12,309 bases of DNA from Gemmatimonadota bacterium (GTDB lineage Bacteria; Gemmatimonadota; Gemmatimonadetes; Gemmatimonadales; GWC2-71-9): contig JAOTWK010000058.1 in the NCBI GenBank assembly GCA_029862935.1, forward strand, positions 1 through 12,309. Direction: 5' to 3'. Below the pieces are notes generated by a model. It was not told the origin of the DNA and did no database searches. It worked only from the letters and a program-made list of their open reading frames with translations. Made by a program: the position numbers and the translations under genes. Of the stretch, positions 1 through 7,607 are shown in pieces (within the stretch, counting starts at the first letter, position 1; each line of letters begins with the position of its first letter).

Positions 1-881
1 AGACCCCGGTCGAACACCTCTTGTCGCAGCGCCATGAGACGGTCATGCACCTCATCCGTCACCACTTCATTCGCGTCGATGATGCGCTCGTTCACCTGCA
101 CGCTGTCCTTGATCGGGTTCACGCTGCCCCGGAGATCGAGTCGCAACTGTTCGTATTCCGCTTGATTCGGGACGAGCGTCGGCCGGAACAGACCCGCAAT
201 GAGCTTGGTGAACACCGCGTCTCCCGTGGCGGAGTTCGGATCGGGATGTGAGGAGAATCGTCCTTCGATGATGCTGCGCTCGGTCCTCACTGTGTCGCGT
301 CGGGCGACGCCCTCGCTCCCGTTCCGCCGCACGAGGAACTCGCGGTGCTGGTCCCGCTCTACCGGACCCGACGCCGCGACCCCACGACGAAGCTCGCGTT
401 GCAGCAGGCGCCGCAACGCGACCCTCACACGCCCGAGCCGGTCGCCTTCGAGCAGGTATTGCGCGTCTTCAGTCGAGAGCCGCACTCCGACGGTCTGCGC
501 TGCTGCAATGGCGGGGTCGGGGCCGGACGCATTCGCAAGTTGTGCGAACAGCGTATCGGCAAGTTGCAACACCGAATCGATCACGTCGGCCCGGTACTCG
601 TAGATCGGTCGCACGGTGGCCTCGAGCGCCGCGGATTCACGATCCATCTCGCTTTGCGCTTTGCGAACGGGGAACGCAAAAGGCGCGATCACCTCTGTGG
701 GCGACACGTCCCCAGTATTCAGCATCGGCGTTTCGGGACCACTGGCGATCGGAAACAGCCAGAAGGTCAGCAGCGCCAGCGCCAGCAACAGGCCCCACCG
801 GGCTGCATGATGGGCAACCGTCCCGGGCACGTCGCTGGGCAGCAGCTCGAGGTTGAGTGAGGGGCGTTGGCGCGAGTTCAT
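1..881 (-). CDS. 7TM-HD family membrane phosphohydrolase (PgpH-like), N-terminal part, cut by window edge
   Basis: This is the N-terminal 293 codons of a gene that runs off the left edge without a stop. After a short cytosolic start comes one hydrophobic segment at about residues 28-46. A long, charged, mostly helical-looking extracytoplasmic region follows, containing the sequence VNERIIDANEVVTDEVHDRL. That stretch resembles the 7TMR-HDED extracellular domain, which in this family precedes seven membrane helices and a C-terminal HD domain. Known relatives (Listeria PgpH, Bacillus YqfF) hydrolyse c-di-AMP. The catalytic domain lies outside the window, so activity cannot be judged here. The ATG overlaps the phoH stop (ATGA), and a GGAGGA ribosome binding site lies at 891-896, nine bases upstream. 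The phoH neighbour is the usual context for this family. The family call is fairly sure; the substrate is inferred from homologues. Confidence 0.85.
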   Translation of the reverse strand, partial: MNSRQRPSLNLELLPSDVPGTVAHHAARWGLLLALALLTFWLFPIASGPETPMLNTGDVSPTEVIAPFAFPVRKAQSEMDRESAALEATVRPIYEYRADVIDSVLQLADTLFAQLANASGPDPAIAAAQTVGVRLSTEDAQYLLEGDRLGRVRVALRRLLQRELRRGVAASGPVERDQHREFLVRRNGSEGVARRDTVRTERSIIEGRFSSHPDPNSATGDAVFTKLIAGLFRPTLVPNQAEYEQLRLDLRGSVNPIKDSVQVNERIIDANEVVTDEVHDRLMALRQEVFDRG

Positions 882-1831
882 GAGGTCTCGTCCTCCGCGT
901 ACGCGCGGATGATCTCCCGCACAAGCCGATGGCGTACCACGTCCCGCTCGTCCAGGTAACAGAACGCGACACCCTCGATGCCGGGCAGGATCCGTTCGAT
1001 CTGCACGAGTCCGGATCCCGTTCGATCGGGAAGATCCGTTTGTGTCTTGTCTCCGATCACGACGGCCCGCGAGTTGAGCCCCAGACGCGTGAGAAACATC
1101 TTCATCTGCATGGTCGTGACGTTCTGCGCCTCGTCGAGAATGACGAACGCATCTTGGAGCGTCCGACCCCGCATGTACCCTAGCGGCGCGATCTCGATGG
1201 TTCGCAGATCCAGGGCACGCTGCATCCGGTCGTACGGCATCATGTCTTCCAGCGCGTCGTAGAGTGGGCGCAGATACGGATCGACCTTCGCTTGCAGGTC
1301 CCCGGGCAAGAACCCGAGCCGTTCGCCCGCTTCGACGGCTGGGCGCGCGAGCACCAAGCGGCGTACGTGCTTCCGGGTGAGCGCCTCGACGCCCATCGCA
1401 ACGGCGAGGTACGTCTTCCCTGTCCCTGCAGGCCCGATGCCGATCACGATGTCGCTTTCCCGCATGGCTGACACGTAGGCCTGCTGCCCCGACGATTTCG
1501 GCTGAATGATCTTGCGCATCCCGGGCAGCGCGATCCGGTAGGCGCCATTCGCCAGCTGCACCGACGCGTCGCCTCCGTTGCCAAGCAGTCGGTGGACATC
1601 ATCATCGTCCAACGTCTGGCCGACCCGTGCCAGATCGACCATCGCCGACGCCACACGGCTGGCGCGCTCGACGTCCTCTACCGCACCGGCCAACATGAGG
1701 TGCTCGCCGCGAAACGTCACACGTACGCCCGTGGCTTTCTCCAATATCAGAAGATTGGCTTCGTTCACCCCTGCCAAGGCCAACGGATCGGCCCCTTCGG
1801 CAGAAATCCGATGCGTGACGACGTCGCTCAT
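878..1831 (-). CDS. phoH: PhoH-family ATPase (PhoH-like protein)
   Basis: A 317-residue cytosolic P-loop ATPase of the PhoH family, the usual length for the chromosomal type. Residues 1-100 form a small N-terminal region with a KH-like pattern. The Walker A motif is GPAGTGKT at 133-140 and Walker B is FVILDEAQN at 229-237. The family signature LARPAVEAGERLGFLPGD lies at 161-178, and the sensor-like GDKTQTDLP at 260-268. PhoH proteins are thought to act in RNA metabolism, possibly as RNA helicase or nuclease partners, and are often encoded beside a 7TM-HD gene and ybeY. The exact role is unsettled. The ATG overlaps the aspS stop by four bases and the stop overlaps the next gene's ATG by four bases. 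The gene is therefore probably translated by coupling within an aspS-phoH-7TM/HD transcript. No strong ribosome binding site precedes the start. Confidence 0.95.
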   Translation of the reverse strand: MSDVVTHRISAEGADPLALAGVNEANLLILEKATGVRVTFRGEHLMLAGAVEDVERASRVASAMVDLARVGQTLDDDDVHRLLGNGGDASVQLANGAYRIALPGMRKIIQPKSSGQQAYVSAMRESDIVIGIGPAGTGKTYLAVAMGVEALTRKHVRRLVLARPAVEAGERLGFLPGDLQAKVDPYLRPLYDALEDMMPYDRMQRALDLRTIEIAPLGYMRGRTLQDAFVILDEAQNVTTMQMKMFLTRLGLNSRAVVIGDKTQTDLPDRTGSGLVQIERILPGIEGVAFCYLDERDVVRHRLVREIIRAYAEDETS

Positions 1832-3603
1832 TTGTGCTCGATCTTGAGTGAGAGCTCGCTCAGTTCAGCCGGATCGAGCTCGGTCGGTGCATCCTCGAAC
1901 AGGGCCCGCGCCGCCGTCGTCTTGGGAAACGCGATCACATCACGGAGGTTCGAGGCCCCAGCAAGCAACATCACCACCCGATCGAAGCCCACCGCGAATC
2001 CACCGTGCGGTGGCGCGCCCGCGCGCAACGCGCGTAGCAGAAAGCCGAAGCGACGGATCGACTCCTGCTCCGACATGCCGAGCAGATCCAACACGGCGAG
2101 TTGCACCTGCGGATCCGTGATCCGGATCGACCCACTACCAAGCTCGTTACCGTTGTACACGAGGTCGTAGTGCAACGCACGGACGCCTTCCCGCTCTCCG
2201 GCGAGCAACCGGTCACGATCGTCCGGGTGCGGTGCGGTAAACGGATGGTGCGCGACGGCCCATTTCCCCGAACCAACGTCCTGCTCGAACAGCGGAAACT
2301 GATCGACCCAGAGAAACGCGTGCGGTGCGTCCGGCTTGAGGCCCATTCGCTGGATGGTCGCTCTCCGGACGACGTCCAAAGCCGATGAGGTCGTCGCGTC
2401 AGCGCCCGCCGTCGCCACCAGGAGATCACCGTCTCGTAGTTGCATGAGGTCCGCGCTCATGCCGTCGAGCTTCGCCAAGGGACCCGATAGCGTCCCGTCC
2501 CGGTGTTTGAGCACGGCCAGTCCACCGGCCCCCGCCTCCTTCGCCAGCGTCGTGAGCGCATCGAGGTCCTTCCGCGACAGCGTGGCTCCACCCGGCACGA
2601 GCAGCCCCCGGACCCGGCCGCCTCCCCCTACTTGGTCATCGAACGCACGGAATCCCCGGTTCGCCAACCGGTCGGTCCAGTCTTCGATGGGCAGACCGTA
2701 TCGGAGATCCGGTTTGTCGGTGCCGAACCGCTCGAGCACTTCGGCGTAGGGCACGCGTCGAAACGGCGCGGCGATCTCGTGTCCGGCCTCATCCCACAAC
2801 GCGACGAACAGGTGTTCGAGCACCGCGTAGATATCGTTTGAGGACACGAACGATGCCTCGATGTCGATCTGCGTGAATTCCGGCTGGCGGTCAGCCCGCA
2901 AGTCCTCGTCACGGAAGCAGCGCGCGAGCTGGAAGTAGCGATCGAATCCCGCGACCATCAACAGCTGCTTATAGAGCTGCGGAGACTGTGGCAACGCGTA
3001 GAACTGTCCGCGGTGAAGTCGCGACGGCACGAGGTAATCGCGCGCGCCCTCCGGCGTGGGCTTGGTGAGGATCGGTGTCTCGATCTCGTAGAACTCCAGA
3101 GCGCTCAGCGCCGATCGAGCCCGTTGCAGCAGCCGATGTCGCAGCGCAAGGTTTTGCTGCAGCTCCCGACGCCGCAGATCCAAGTGGCGGTGGAGCAGCC
3201 GGAGCTCTTCGCCCGGCGGATCCTCGCCTTTCGTGCGCCAGACCGGGATTGGCAATGCCTCGAGCGTGGCAGGACCCACGATGTCGAGCGCTTCCCCCAC
3301 CACTTCGACGTCGCCCGTCACCATTTCCGGATTCCTCGCGTCCTCCGGCCGAAGCCGCACGGCACCTGTTACGATCACCACCGATTCCGGCACCACCTCC
3401 AAGGCCCGCTCCAATGTTTCTGCCGCCGTCGAGTCCGGTCCAAACGACACCTGCACAATCCCGTCGCGATCGCGCAAATCCAAGAACACGAGACCGCCGA
3501 GATTGCGTCGTCGGTGGACCCATCCCCCAAGCCGGACCGTCTTGCCGGCGTGCTCCGCACGGAGTGCTCCGCAGCGGTGGGTCCGCATCGTGGTCGCCGT
3601 CAT
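1828..3603 (-). CDS. aspS: Aspartyl-tRNA synthetase
   Basis: A class II aminoacyl-tRNA synthetase that charges tRNA(Asp), about 591 residues from the chosen start and typical of the bacterial type. In order it has an N-terminal OB-fold anticodon-binding domain with GGWVHRRRNLGGLVFLDLRD, then the catalytic core. The core carries the TPEGARDYLVPSR flipping-loop region, motif 2 (FRDEDLRADRQPEFTQIDIE), the bacterial insertion domain, AHHPFTAP, NELGSGSIRI and motif 3 (GFAVGFDRVVMLLAG). All class II hallmarks look intact. The frame is open to a TTG at 3633, but nothing resembling a ribosome binding site precedes it. The ATG at 3603 or the one at 3588 gives the usual start shortly before RTHRCGALR; 3603 was chosen and 3588 is possible. 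Whether the enzyme charges only tRNA(Asp) or also tRNA(Asn) cannot be decided from this window. It is first in an operon with phoH. Confidence 0.96.
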   Translation of the reverse strand: MTATTMRTHRCGALRAEHAGKTVRLGGWVHRRRNLGGLVFLDLRDRDGIVQVSFGPDSTAAETLERALEVVPESVVIVTGAVRLRPEDARNPEMVTGDVEVVGEALDIVGPATLEALPIPVWRTKGEDPPGEELRLLHRHLDLRRRELQQNLALRHRLLQRARSALSALEFYEIETPILTKPTPEGARDYLVPSRLHRGQFYALPQSPQLYKQLLMVAGFDRYFQLARCFRDEDLRADRQPEFTQIDIEASFVSSNDIYAVLEHLFVALWDEAGHEIAAPFRRVPYAEVLERFGTDKPDLRYGLPIEDWTDRLANRGFRAFDDQVGGGGRVRGLLVPGGATLSRKDLDALTTLAKEAGAGGLAVLKHRDGTLSGPLAKLDGMSADLMQLRDGDLLVATAGADATTSSALDVVRRATIQRMGLKPDAPHAFLWVDQFPLFEQDVGSGKWAVAHHPFTAPHPDDRDRLLAGEREGVRALHYDLVYNGNELGSGSIRITDPQVQLAVLDLLGMSEQESIRRFGFLLRALRAGAPPHGGFAVGFDRVVMLLAGASNLRDVIAFPKTTAARALFEDAPTELDPAELSELSLKIEHK

Positions 3604-3911
3604 AGATCCGGTGGAGTGCAGGTTGGGCGGCAAGGAGCGGGAATCGAACGGCGCAGGCTACCGTCCGCGCCCGTGCAGCGGGTCTAGCGTAGGTCCTTCA
3701 CGGAGATAAGCACGCGAACGGATGAACCGTGCCCTAGTGATGAGCCGCTCCCGGCTGCCCGTCGCCGCACGGCGTTCGAGCCGCCTCTGTGGGGTCATGA
3801 TGGCGCGTGCGTCGAGCGCCCAAGTCTGCTTGCTGGTTGAACATAATGGCCCTCGATGAGGCCAGCAAGGATGGCTTGACACCTGTGGCACCCCTTGATC
3901 AAGCTTCGGCC
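3604..3911. other. Divergent intergenic region between aspS and the barrel-protein gene
   Basis: These roughly 308 bases separate two divergent genes and should hold both promoters. No ORF here has a recognisable product and no tRNA folds. A T-loop-like string near 3630 lacks a stem. The only clear structure is the inverted repeat at 3829-3869. A perfect TTGACA stands at 3876-3881, but 17 bases downstream there is no good -10 match (TCAAGC). No convincing aspS promoter was seen on the minus strand. Confidence 0.6.
3829..3869. repeat. 8-bp inverted repeat (CTTGCTGG / CCAGCAAG)
   Basis: CTTGCTGG at 3829-3836 and CCAGCAAG at 3862-3869 are perfect inverted copies around a 25-base centre. The centre holds a second, imperfect foldback (GGCCCTC, then GAGGCC, around GAT). 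No T-run follows on either strand and the flanking genes diverge, so it is not a normal intrinsic terminator. It could be an operator or an mRNA leader hairpin. The repeat is seen directly; its function is unknown. Confidence 0.5.
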
Positions 3912-4817
3912 ATGCAGCGAATCATCGCCGTGGCGGCCGTCACCGTGGTGCTGGCCGCGGGGTCAGCGCCCGCCCAGGCGCCCGACGCGGCGGGATTATG
4001 GCGCGTGGCTTCAGGCTCGTTGGCGGCGCCCGCGGCACTCCAAACCGGCGCCGCGTCCACCTTTTGGAACCCCGCTGCGGCACACCACCGCGGGGCGGTC
4101 ACGGCGGGCGTCGCCGTGCTCCACACGGCAGACATTCTCGGGGTGTCCGGGCTGCTCGCGGCGGGCACCGTGCCACTCACAGGCTCCCTGCGTGCTGGCC
4201 TGCACCTCGGACGGATGCAGGTTCGCGACCTCGTGCGCACGACCACCTCACCGGATAGCGAGGAAGGCACGGTTCCGGTGTACGCCCAACTTGGTGGCGT
4301 GTCTCTCTCGTGGGGGACGCCGCGGTTTCACGTCGGAACTTCCCTCACGCTCCACAATGCCAAGTTCGACATCGAGACGAGTAGCGGCGTCACACTGGAC
4401 GTCGGTGTGTCCGGTCAGCCGTTCCCGCGCCTCACGATTGCCGGTGCGACACATTTCTTGCCCATTGGCCTCAGCGACGAACCGACCACGGACTACTTCG
4501 GTGGCCTCGAGTACGTCGTCGTCGACCGGCAAACACTGATCGGGCTCAGGACGCGGCTCGCGGTTCAATACGGGGCAACATACCGGCCTACAGGCGATCT
4601 CGAGCACACCATGAACTTCGCCGTCACCCTCGACGACAACGTTCGGGTAGACGCTGCCGTTACCCGGGAGTCGGCATACGGGTTGCGCGACTGGCGGCCC
4701 AGTGTCGCTGTCACGCTTCGCTTTGGTCGCTTCGCCGTGAGTCTCGCGCACGGAGCGGGCATCAACGACGCAGGGGGCACGTTCCGCGTCGGACTCGACG
4801 CCCGATTTCCTCGGTGA
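3912..4817 (+). CDS. Predicted outer-membrane beta-barrel protein with signal peptide
   Basis: A 301-residue protein starting with a clear Sec signal peptide: MQR, a hydrophobic core at about residues 4-17, and an AQA cleavage site near residue 23. The rest has no membrane helices. It alternates polar and hydrophobic residues and is rich in Gly, Thr and Val, as in a barrel. Examples are VTAGVAVLHTADILGVSGLL, RFHVGTSLTLHNAKFDI and FRVGLDARF near the end. The early motif STFWNPAAA recalls the WNPA element of PorV/UPF0164-like and FadL-like barrel proteins, but membership cannot be confirmed. The frame stays open upstream to a GTG at 3807 and an ATG at 3846. The ATG at 3912 was chosen because it places the signal peptide at the N-terminus. 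No ribosome binding site is obvious. The stop overlaps the rlmN start by four bases. Cargo and function are unknown. Confidence 0.75.
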   Translation: MQRIIAVAAVTVVLAAGSAPAQAPDAAGLWRVASGSLAAPAALQTGAASTFWNPAAAHHRGAVTAGVAVLHTADILGVSGLLAAGTVPLTGSLRAGLHLGRMQVRDLVRTTTSPDSEEGTVPVYAQLGGVSLSWGTPRFHVGTSLTLHNAKFDIETSSGVTLDVGVSGQPFPRLTIAGATHFLPIGLSDEPTTDYFGGLEYVVVDRQTLIGLRTRLAVQYGATYRPTGDLEHTMNFAVTLDDNVRVDAAVTRESAYGLRDWRPSVAVTLRFGRFAVSLAHGAGINDAGGTFRVGLDARFPR

Positions 4818-5878
4818 ACCTGCTCGACCTCACTCCCGCGAACGCTCAGGCGAAGATCACCGAGTGGATTGAGACACGGGGCGAGCCCGCGTACCGAGCG
4901 CGGCAGATCGTGCCGCGGCTTTGGCAGCGTCCGGTCGCGCAGTGGGTGGACGCCACGGATCTTCCGGCCCAGCTGAGGCACGAGCTCGAACGCTCGTTTC
5001 CCCTCTCACGGCCGGTGCGCCGTGCCGAGCAAGTTTCGCAGGATGGGACGGTCAAGTTCCTCTGGGAGTTCCCGGAGAACGGCGCCGTCGAGTCAGTGTT
5101 GATTCCCGAAGGGCGGCGGCGAACCCTCTGCGTGTCTTCGCAGGTCGGGTGCGCGTACGGTTGTGTCTTTTGTGCCACGGGACGCATGGGCTTTGGCCGG
5201 CATTTGCATCCGTGGGAAATCTGCGCACAGGTCCGCGAGCTCATGCTCGATCCACGCTACGGGCGGCCGTCCGGCGTCGTGTTCATGGGAATGGGAGAGC
5301 CGCTGCACAACTGGGACAGTGTGGACCGCGCGCTGACGATTCTCAACGATCCCAGCGGCATCGGGCTGGGTGCGCGTCACATTACGGTCAGCACGGTCGG
5401 CATCGCTCCCGGTCTCCGGCAACTCGCCGCACGGCCTGAGCAATTCAGCGTCGCGCTCTCGCTCCACGCGGCCACGAGTGAGCGACGCCAGCAATTGATG
5501 CCCGTTGAACGCAAGTATCCCTTAGCGGAAATCCTGGAGCTCCTACGGCAGTTCCCACGACGGGTAACGCTGGAATACGTGATGATCCAGGGTGTCAACG
5601 ACAGCGCCACCGACGCCCGCGCCTTGGCGAACGTGGCCCGGTCGCTGGGTGCGCTCGTCAACCTGCTGCCGCTTCACCCTGGCGGCGAGACGGGCTATCG
5701 GCCCTCGCCCACGGCGAACATCAAAGCCTTTGAGGAAACCGTGCGCAGAGCGGGCATCGCCGTGACCCTGCGGCAAAGCCGCGGGCTGGACATTAGTGCC
5801 GCGTGCGGACAGTTACGGATCGAGTTGCAGCCGCACCGCCGCGTCGCGTCCCACGTACACCGTGGCATCGAGGAGTAG
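4814..5878 (+). CDS. rlmN: Dual-specificity 23S rRNA/tRNA adenine C2-methyltransferase RlmN
   Basis: A 354-residue radical-SAM enzyme that methylates C2 of A2503 in 23S rRNA and, in studied relatives, A37 of some tRNAs. The [4Fe-4S] motif CxxxCxxC is at C113, C117 and C120 (CAYGCVFC). The SAM-binding GMGEPL follows at 159-164. The two catalytic cysteines match C106 (TLCVSSQVGC) and C331 (DISAACGQL), counterparts of E. coli C118 and C355. The core appears complete, and the N-terminal region resembles the usual RNA-binding accessory domain. The GTG start overlaps the upstream stop (GTGA), so translation is probably coupled to the barrel-protein gene, an odd partner. No separate ribosome binding site is visible. 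The last 21 codons are read on the other strand as the end of the LytR_C gene. The cysteine pattern also fits Cfr, but the overall sequence and housekeeping context favour RlmN. Confidence 0.96.
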   Translation: MNLLDLTPANAQAKITEWIETRGEPAYRARQIVPRLWQRPVAQWVDATDLPAQLRHELERSFPLSRPVRRAEQVSQDGTVKFLWEFPENGAVESVLIPEGRRRTLCVSSQVGCAYGCVFCATGRMGFGRHLHPWEICAQVRELMLDPRYGRPSGVVFMGMGEPLHNWDSVDRALTILNDPSGIGLGARHITVSTVGIAPGLRQLAARPEQFSVALSLHAATSERRQQLMPVERKYPLAEILELLRQFPRRVTLEYVMIQGVNDSATDARALANVARSLGALVNLLPLHPGGETGYRPSPTANIKAFEETVRRAGIAVTLRQSRGLDISAACGQLRIELQPHRRVASHVHRGIEE

Positions 5879-6220
5879 GCTCGAGTCCCTCCGAATCACC
5901 ACCGTGCCCACCCCCATCGCCGCCCGAACGCGGAGGGCGGCAGTCGAATCGCCGCGGCGCACCAAGATCTGCGTCCTGCGAAGCGTGTCGAGAGCCGCGT
6001 TGCCGAAGTAGACGACGTCGATGCCCTTTGCACGCAGTTGTCGCGTCATCGTTCGCGCAAGCCCGTCGACGCCAGAGGCGTTGAGCAGTTCGACCACATA
6101 GCCGTCTGCCTCACCGGGGACCGGTCGCGACTCGTCACTTCGCGCATTGGCTCTCCACCACAATGTCCCAGCAAGGCTGAGTGCTGCGACGATCGCGGCG
6201 AGCCCGATCAGCCGTCGCAT
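5813..6220 (-). CDS. Membrane-anchored LytR C-terminal-domain protein
   Basis: A 135-residue protein with an N-terminal hydrophobic segment (residues 4-22) that is either an anchor or a signal, followed by a single small domain. VVELLNASGVDGLARTMTRQ and the ending TVYVGRD match the LytR_C pattern (LytR/CpsA/Psr C-terminal domain), including the usual vevLNasG start. The catalytic LCP domain is absent, so this is the stand-alone form. Stand-alone LytR_C genes often lie beside yqeK and rsfS in bacterial genomes. That fits the upstream folK/yqeK-like gene, which overlaps it by 13 bases. A GGGAG ribosome binding site at 6229-6233 lies eight bases before the ATG. The 3' end overlaps rlmN by 66 bases on the opposite strand, including the conserved final part of the domain. 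The biochemical role is unknown, possibly in the cell envelope. Confidence 0.82.
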   Translation of the reverse strand: MRRLIGLAAIVAALSLAGTLWWRANARSDESRPVPGEADGYVVELLNASGVDGLARTMTRQLRAKGIDVVYFGNAALDTLRRTQILVRRGDSTAALRVRAAMGVGTVVIRRDSSLLLDATVYVGRDAAVRLQLDP

Positions 6221-7215
6221 GCCAGCGACTCCCAGAACGCGGAGGTTTCGGGGAGCAACGATCGACCGTGCCGCACCTGATACTCGAGTCGTCGCCGCGC
6301 GACCTCGCAGAGGACGGTGTCAGCATCCGCGGGGACCCTCACGCGAAGGGCAGCATGGTCTTCCGGCTCGCGCTTGCGTGCGGGCTCCAGGAAGTCGGCC
6401 AGGTAGAGCATCCGTCCCACCTGATCCCAGCCCGCGTACCCAACCGAGTGATAGCGGACCGCGTCGAGGACACTCTGATCGGTTTCTCCCGAGGTCGCCG
6501 CCACCGCCGCCGCGGCCGGTCCGTGGCGCAGGACATCCACATCCCATCCTCCCGGCGATAGGGCTCTGAGTTCCGACAGCGGAGCGTCCTTCAGCGCATC
6601 GTGATACGCGGCCGCCCGCTGCCACCGGTCCCGCTCGGGTCCCTCCACGGCCATACGATCGGCCCAGTGGGCAAGCAGCGCGGCCACGCGCGCGATGTGC
6701 AGGCGACGCTTGCGTTTCACCTTGGCCCAGCCCGGCACGTCGACGTCGACATGCGCCACCTCTGGCACGCCGACCTCCCCCGAGCGCCGGCGTCGTTGGG
6801 TGTGAGGGGCCAACAGCGCAAGCTCCCGCTGCCAGAAGGGACGGTGTGCCAGCTCAGGATGCGGGATCTGGAGATCCGATTCAGACACGATGTCATCACC
6901 AAACCGGACGATGTCCAGATCCAACGTCCGCGGTCCCCAGCGCTCACCCCGGATCCGACCCGTCTCGGCCTCGATCGTGTGGCAGTGCTCGAGAAGCTCG
7001 CGCGGAGACAGTTCCGTCGCCAACAGTAGCATTTGGTTGAGGTACGATCCCTGCGAGATCTCGCCGATCACCGCCGTTTCCTCCACGGGAGTCATGGCCA
7101 CGAGTTCGCTTTGGGGAAGGGTCACGAGCCGCCGACGGCCGTGTGCGAGGTGCTTCGCCCTGTCGCCGAGATTCGACCCCAACGACACAAAAGCCCAGTT
7201 ACGACGTGGCGTCAC
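6208..7215 (-). CDS. folK: Fusion: FolK (HPPK) with YqeK-like HD phosphohydrolase domain
   Basis: One uninterrupted frame encodes two domains, about 335 residues from the chosen start. Residues 6-137 are 6-hydroxymethyl-7,8-dihydropterin pyrophosphokinase, the folate step after FolB. It shows VSLGSNLGDR at 10-19, RWGPRTLDLDI at 92-102 with the metal-binding D99 and D101, and IPHPELAHRPF at 117-127. After an arginine-rich linker (about 138-170) comes an HD domain resembling YqeK, the Ap4A hydrolase. It has H173, the HD pair H205-D206, H231, H256 (RYHSVGY) and D274 (YLADFLEP). All expected metal ligands are present. The frame reaches an ATG at 7269, which would give a 71-base overlap with folB. 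The GTG at 7215 gives the normal HPPK N-terminus and a 17-base overlap, so it was chosen. The HPPK call is firm; the Ap4A substrate is inferred from family resemblance. Confidence 0.88.
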   Translation of the reverse strand: MTPRRNWAFVSLGSNLGDRAKHLAHGRRRLVTLPQSELVAMTPVEETAVIGEISQGSYLNQMLLLATELSPRELLEHCHTIEAETGRIRGERWGPRTLDLDIVRFGDDIVSESDLQIPHPELAHRPFWQRELALLAPHTQRRRRSGEVGVPEVAHVDVDVPGWAKVKRKRRLHIARVAALLAHWADRMAVEGPERDRWQRAAAYHDALKDAPLSELRALSPGGWDVDVLRHGPAAAAVAATSGETDQSVLDAVRYHSVGYAGWDQVGRMLYLADFLEPARKREPEDHAALRVRVPADADTVLCEVARRRLEYQVRHGRSLLPETSAFWESLACDG

Positions 7216-7576
7216 GGTCCCGCTCGAGCACGACTTCCACGCAATCGATGGGACCGTCAATCGGCGCATGTGGCTTCCGCGCCGCCACCCGCACCCGACG
7301 AACCCCGCCGAGCGCGAGCGCTCGTGTTGCTACCTTCTCGCACAATGCCTCGAGCAGGCGATGGTGAGATTGTCCAACGGTGTCGGCGACAAGTCCGTAC
7401 AGGTCGCGGTAGTCGAGAAGCTCCTTCGGGGAATCGGATTCGCCAACGGCTTTGAGGGAGCGCCACACCGTGAGGTCCAGCTCCAGAGGCTGCGGAACGA
7501 GCTGCTCGTGCGGCAGCACTCCGACGAGGGTGTGAAACTTCATGCCCCGGAGTGTGATGCAATCGTTCGTCGTCAT
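7199..7576 (-). CDS. folB: Dihydroneopterin aldolase
   Basis: A 125-residue enzyme converting 7,8-dihydroneopterin to 6-hydroxymethyl-7,8-dihydropterin and glycolaldehyde in folate synthesis. It feeds FolK, encoded immediately downstream. The family pattern is complete: DCITLRGMKFHTLVGVLPHEQ at the N-terminus, PQPLELDL, the LDYRDLYGLV tyrosine region, LLEALCEKVA, and near the end ARKPHAPI with the catalytic lysine. The frame is open further upstream to 7693, inside the HD-GYP gene. The ATG at 7576 gives the usual short N-terminus with the D-x-I-x-L-x-G-M pattern, so it was chosen. There is no clear ribosome binding site. The gene starts 31 bases after the HD-GYP stop with no terminator between, so co-transcription is likely. 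FolB forms oligomers in known cases. Confidence 0.94.
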   Translation of the reverse strand: MTTNDCITLRGMKFHTLVGVLPHEQLVPQPLELDLTVWRSLKAVGESDSPKELLDYRDLYGLVADTVGQSHHRLLEALCEKVATRALALGGVRRVRVAARKPHAPIDGPIDCVEVVLERDRDATS

Positions 7577-7607
7577 CGCGGAAACGTACTCGGAAAAGGA
7601 CGCCTGT

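Noticed and set aside
345..860. Plus-strand open frame (171 codons) at the left end
   Set aside because: The minus strand here encodes the 7TM-HD protein with a recognisable extracellular domain, so the plus-strand frame is a shadow.
3625..3665. tRNA-like T-loop string (GTTCGATTC on the minus strand)
   Set aside because: The bases on either side do not pair as a T-stem, and no anticodon arm, D arm or acceptor stem can be drawn.
3013..3687. Plus-strand open frame (224 codons) opposite the start of aspS
   Set aside because: It mirrors the aspS N-terminal domain on the other strand and shows no motif of its own.
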